Source of the DNA: Colwellia sp. 39_35_sub15_T18
Lineage (GTDB): Bacteria; Pseudomonadota; Gammaproteobacteria; Enterobacterales; Alteromonadaceae
DNA: 64,000 bases
Direction: 5' to 3'
NCBI GenBank assembly: GCA_002162675.1
Contig: MAAE01000040.1
Span: 1 to 64,000, forward strand
Both the position numbers and the translations under genes were made by a program. The notes below the pieces were generated by a model that saw only the letters and a list, made by a program, of their open reading frames with translations, was not told where the DNA came from and did not search any database. Numbering within the stretch: position 1 is the first letter of the stretch; the number at the start of each line of letters is the position of its first letter. Shown here in pieces: positions 62,660 to 64,000 of this stretch.

Positions 62660-64000
62660 ATGCGATATTTCTCTATTATTTTGCTATTTTTAGCCTCTTT
62701 TTACACCGCTAACCTTGATGCCCAACAACATCCGCGCCCTAAAATAGGTGTGGTACTCAGTGGTGGCGGTGCTAAAGGCGCAGCGCATATTGGTGTGCTT
62801 AAAGTATTAGAGAAAAACCATGTACCTGTTGATTATATCGTCGGTACGAGTATTGGCGCCTATGTCGCGGGTTTGTATGCGTTGGGCTATTCTGCGGCTC
62901 AAATTGAAGAGATCATGCTAAAACTGCCATGGGATGATGGTTATTCTGATTTTATCCCTCGTCAATCGCTCGCTTTTGAAGATAAAAAACTAAGGGATCA
63001 ATACAACCTTTCATTTCGTCTTGGCTACAGTGATGGTGAATTAAAAACTCCAACTGGCTTGCTGTTAGGGCAATCGGCGGGGCAGTTACTGCAAATATCT
63101 ACTGATGTGGTGCCTAAGTTTACCAGTTTTGATGATTTAGCCATTCCTTATCGTGCCATTGCGAGTGATATTGTCACTGCTAAGGCGGTGGTGATCACTA
63201 AAGGTAGCATAACCAAAGCGATGCGAGCATCGGCGGCGGTACCTGGTGTGGTTGATCCAGTTAACATTGACGGGCAATTATTGGTTGATGGCGGTATTGC
63301 CAACAACATGCCCGTCGATGTAGTTAAAGCGATGGGCGCAGATATCGTTATTGCCGTAGATATTGGTTCGCCTTTATTAGGTAAAGAGGATATCAATAGT
63401 GCGATTGATGTGATCAGCCAGTTATCAAATATTTTAACCAATACCACCACCTTACTGCAAAAAGAGCAGCTTAGTGAGCAAGATATATTATTGCGACCAG
63501 CTATTGATGATTTAAGTACCACAGACTTTGCGATTATGCCGCAGGCGTTAATTTTGGGTGAACAAGCAGCGCTGTCAGCGCAAGATAGAATCGCTAAATT
63601 GGCTATTAGCCCTCAAGATTATGATAATTATCAGCAAGAGAAAAGTAATAAAAGCCAAGTTTGGTTTGCTAATTTTGCTAACCCCATAGTGGCAATTACT
63701 TACCAAAATAACTCCACGGTTAGTCAAACTATCATTCAAGAAAAGCTGGCGATAGCAATTGGTGACGTTGTTTCTATAGAGACGTTAAATGCTGCAGTAA
63801 CTCGCATATATGCACTGAATCAATTTGAGCATGTTGATGCTGAATTTATTGATTTACCGCAAGGGCGTCACTTAACCGTTACTACGCAACAAAAATCTTG
63901 GGGACCTAACTTTCTACATTTTGGCTTTAGTTTACAAAGTGATTTTTCGAGCAAATCTATCGTTGCCGTTGATATGGCCTATATTCAGCATGATCTCACC
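62660..64000 (+). CDS. Patatin-like phospholipase with POTRA and barrel start (PlpD-like), partial
   Basis: The gene runs off the window; all 447 codons seen are open. A signal peptide (residues 1-21) is followed by a patatin domain: oxyanion loop GGGAKG (35-40), nucleophile Ser64 in GTSIG and catalytic Asp210 in DGG. From about residue 350 a POTRA-like unit begins (SQTIIQEKLAIAIGDVVSIETLNAAVTRIYAL), and LHFGFSLQSDF looks like the first barrel strands. This is the layout of type Vd autotransporters such as PlpD: a lipase carried to the surface by a fused Omp85-like barrel. ATG 62660 is the only start fitting the signal peptide. Confidence 0.9.
   Translation, partial: MRYFSIILLFLASFYTANLDAQQHPRPKIGVVLSGGGAKGAAHIGVLKVLEKNHVPVDYIVGTSIGAYVAGLYALGYSAAQIEEIMLKLPWDDGYSDFIPRQSLAFEDKKLRDQYNLSFRLGYSDGELKTPTGLLLGQSAGQLLQISTDVVPKFTSFDDLAIPYRAIASDIVTAKAVVITKGSITKAMRASAAVPGVVDPVNIDGQLLVDGGIANNMPVDVVKAMGADIVIAVDIGSPLLGKEDINSAIDVISQLSNILTNTTTLLQKEQLSEQDILLRPAIDDLSTTDFAIMPQALILGEQAALSAQDRIAKLAISPQDYDNYQQEKSNKSQVWFANFANPIVAITYQNNSTVSQTIIQEKLAIAIGDVVSIETLNAAVTRIYALNQFEHVDAEFIDLPQGRHLTVTTQQKSWGPNFLHFGFSLQSDFSSKSIVAVDMAYIQHDLT

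Overview
The window looks like chromosome of a marine gammaproteobacterium of the Colwellia/Thalassotalea type (Alteromonadales). It is AT-rich, it keeps the Escherichia-like blocks ygfB-pepP-ubiH-ubiI-gcvT-gcvH-gcvP, zapA-ssrS and metK/rsmE-gshB-yqgE-ruvX, and it carries several short dispersed repeat families. The genus is an inference from gene content and style. No rRNA, tRNA, transposase, prophage or CRISPR array was seen.

Region by region. 1-3.4 kb: the 3' part of a damaged chemotaxis receptor gene and a double-domain nitrilase. 3.5-6.9 kb: a minus-strand set (azoreductase, tautomerase-like protein, SDR, AhpD-like protein) next to a LysR regulator, probably a quinone/electrophile or redox response. 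7.2-11.2 kb: an EEP-family phosphohydrolase with an odd start, arylamine N-acetyltransferase, EamA transporter and Crp/Fnr regulator. 11.3-24.3 kb: a vitamin B12 locus with two cobalamin riboswitches, covering uptake (btuB, btuF, btuC, btuD) and late assembly (cobQ, cobD, cbiB, cobU, cobS, cobT, cobC). No corrin-ring genes are here, so it reads as uptake, salvage and remodelling. 24.4-29.1 kb: PhyH dioxygenase, glycerophosphodiesterase and an aldo/keto reductase divergent from an AraC regulator.

29.2-32.5 kb is the most unusual accessory stretch. A hipBA module has four operator-like sites at 29-30 bp steps, and it is bounded by two near-identical 47-bp direct repeats that each contain an operator. 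Next comes about 0.9 kb of repeat DNA with two elements that could fold into three-way junctions, a small cysteine-rich protein gene and a 67-bp tandem duplication. 32.5-43 kb: the glycine cleavage genes, two ubiquinone hydroxylases, pepP, ygfB and zapA.

43.1-43.9 kb: 6S RNA (ssrS), followed directly by an array that amplifies the 6S 3' end in alternating 80- and 72-bp steps. 43.9-50 kb: murI, metK (with a MetJ-type box), rsmE, gshB, yqgE, ruvX. 50-57.2 kb: AEC transporter, a LysR/flavin reductase pair, a GH3 lipoprotein, an anchored glutaredoxin-like protein and msrPQ. 57.3-64 kb: a hemerythrin-NIT-HAMP-GGDEF protein, two tandem amidohydrolases (the second without the HxH metal motif) and the start of a PlpD-like patatin outer-membrane protein that runs off the end.

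A theme across the window is short tandem duplication, in frame inside protein linkers and also between genes, together with at least three families of small dispersed hairpin repeats.
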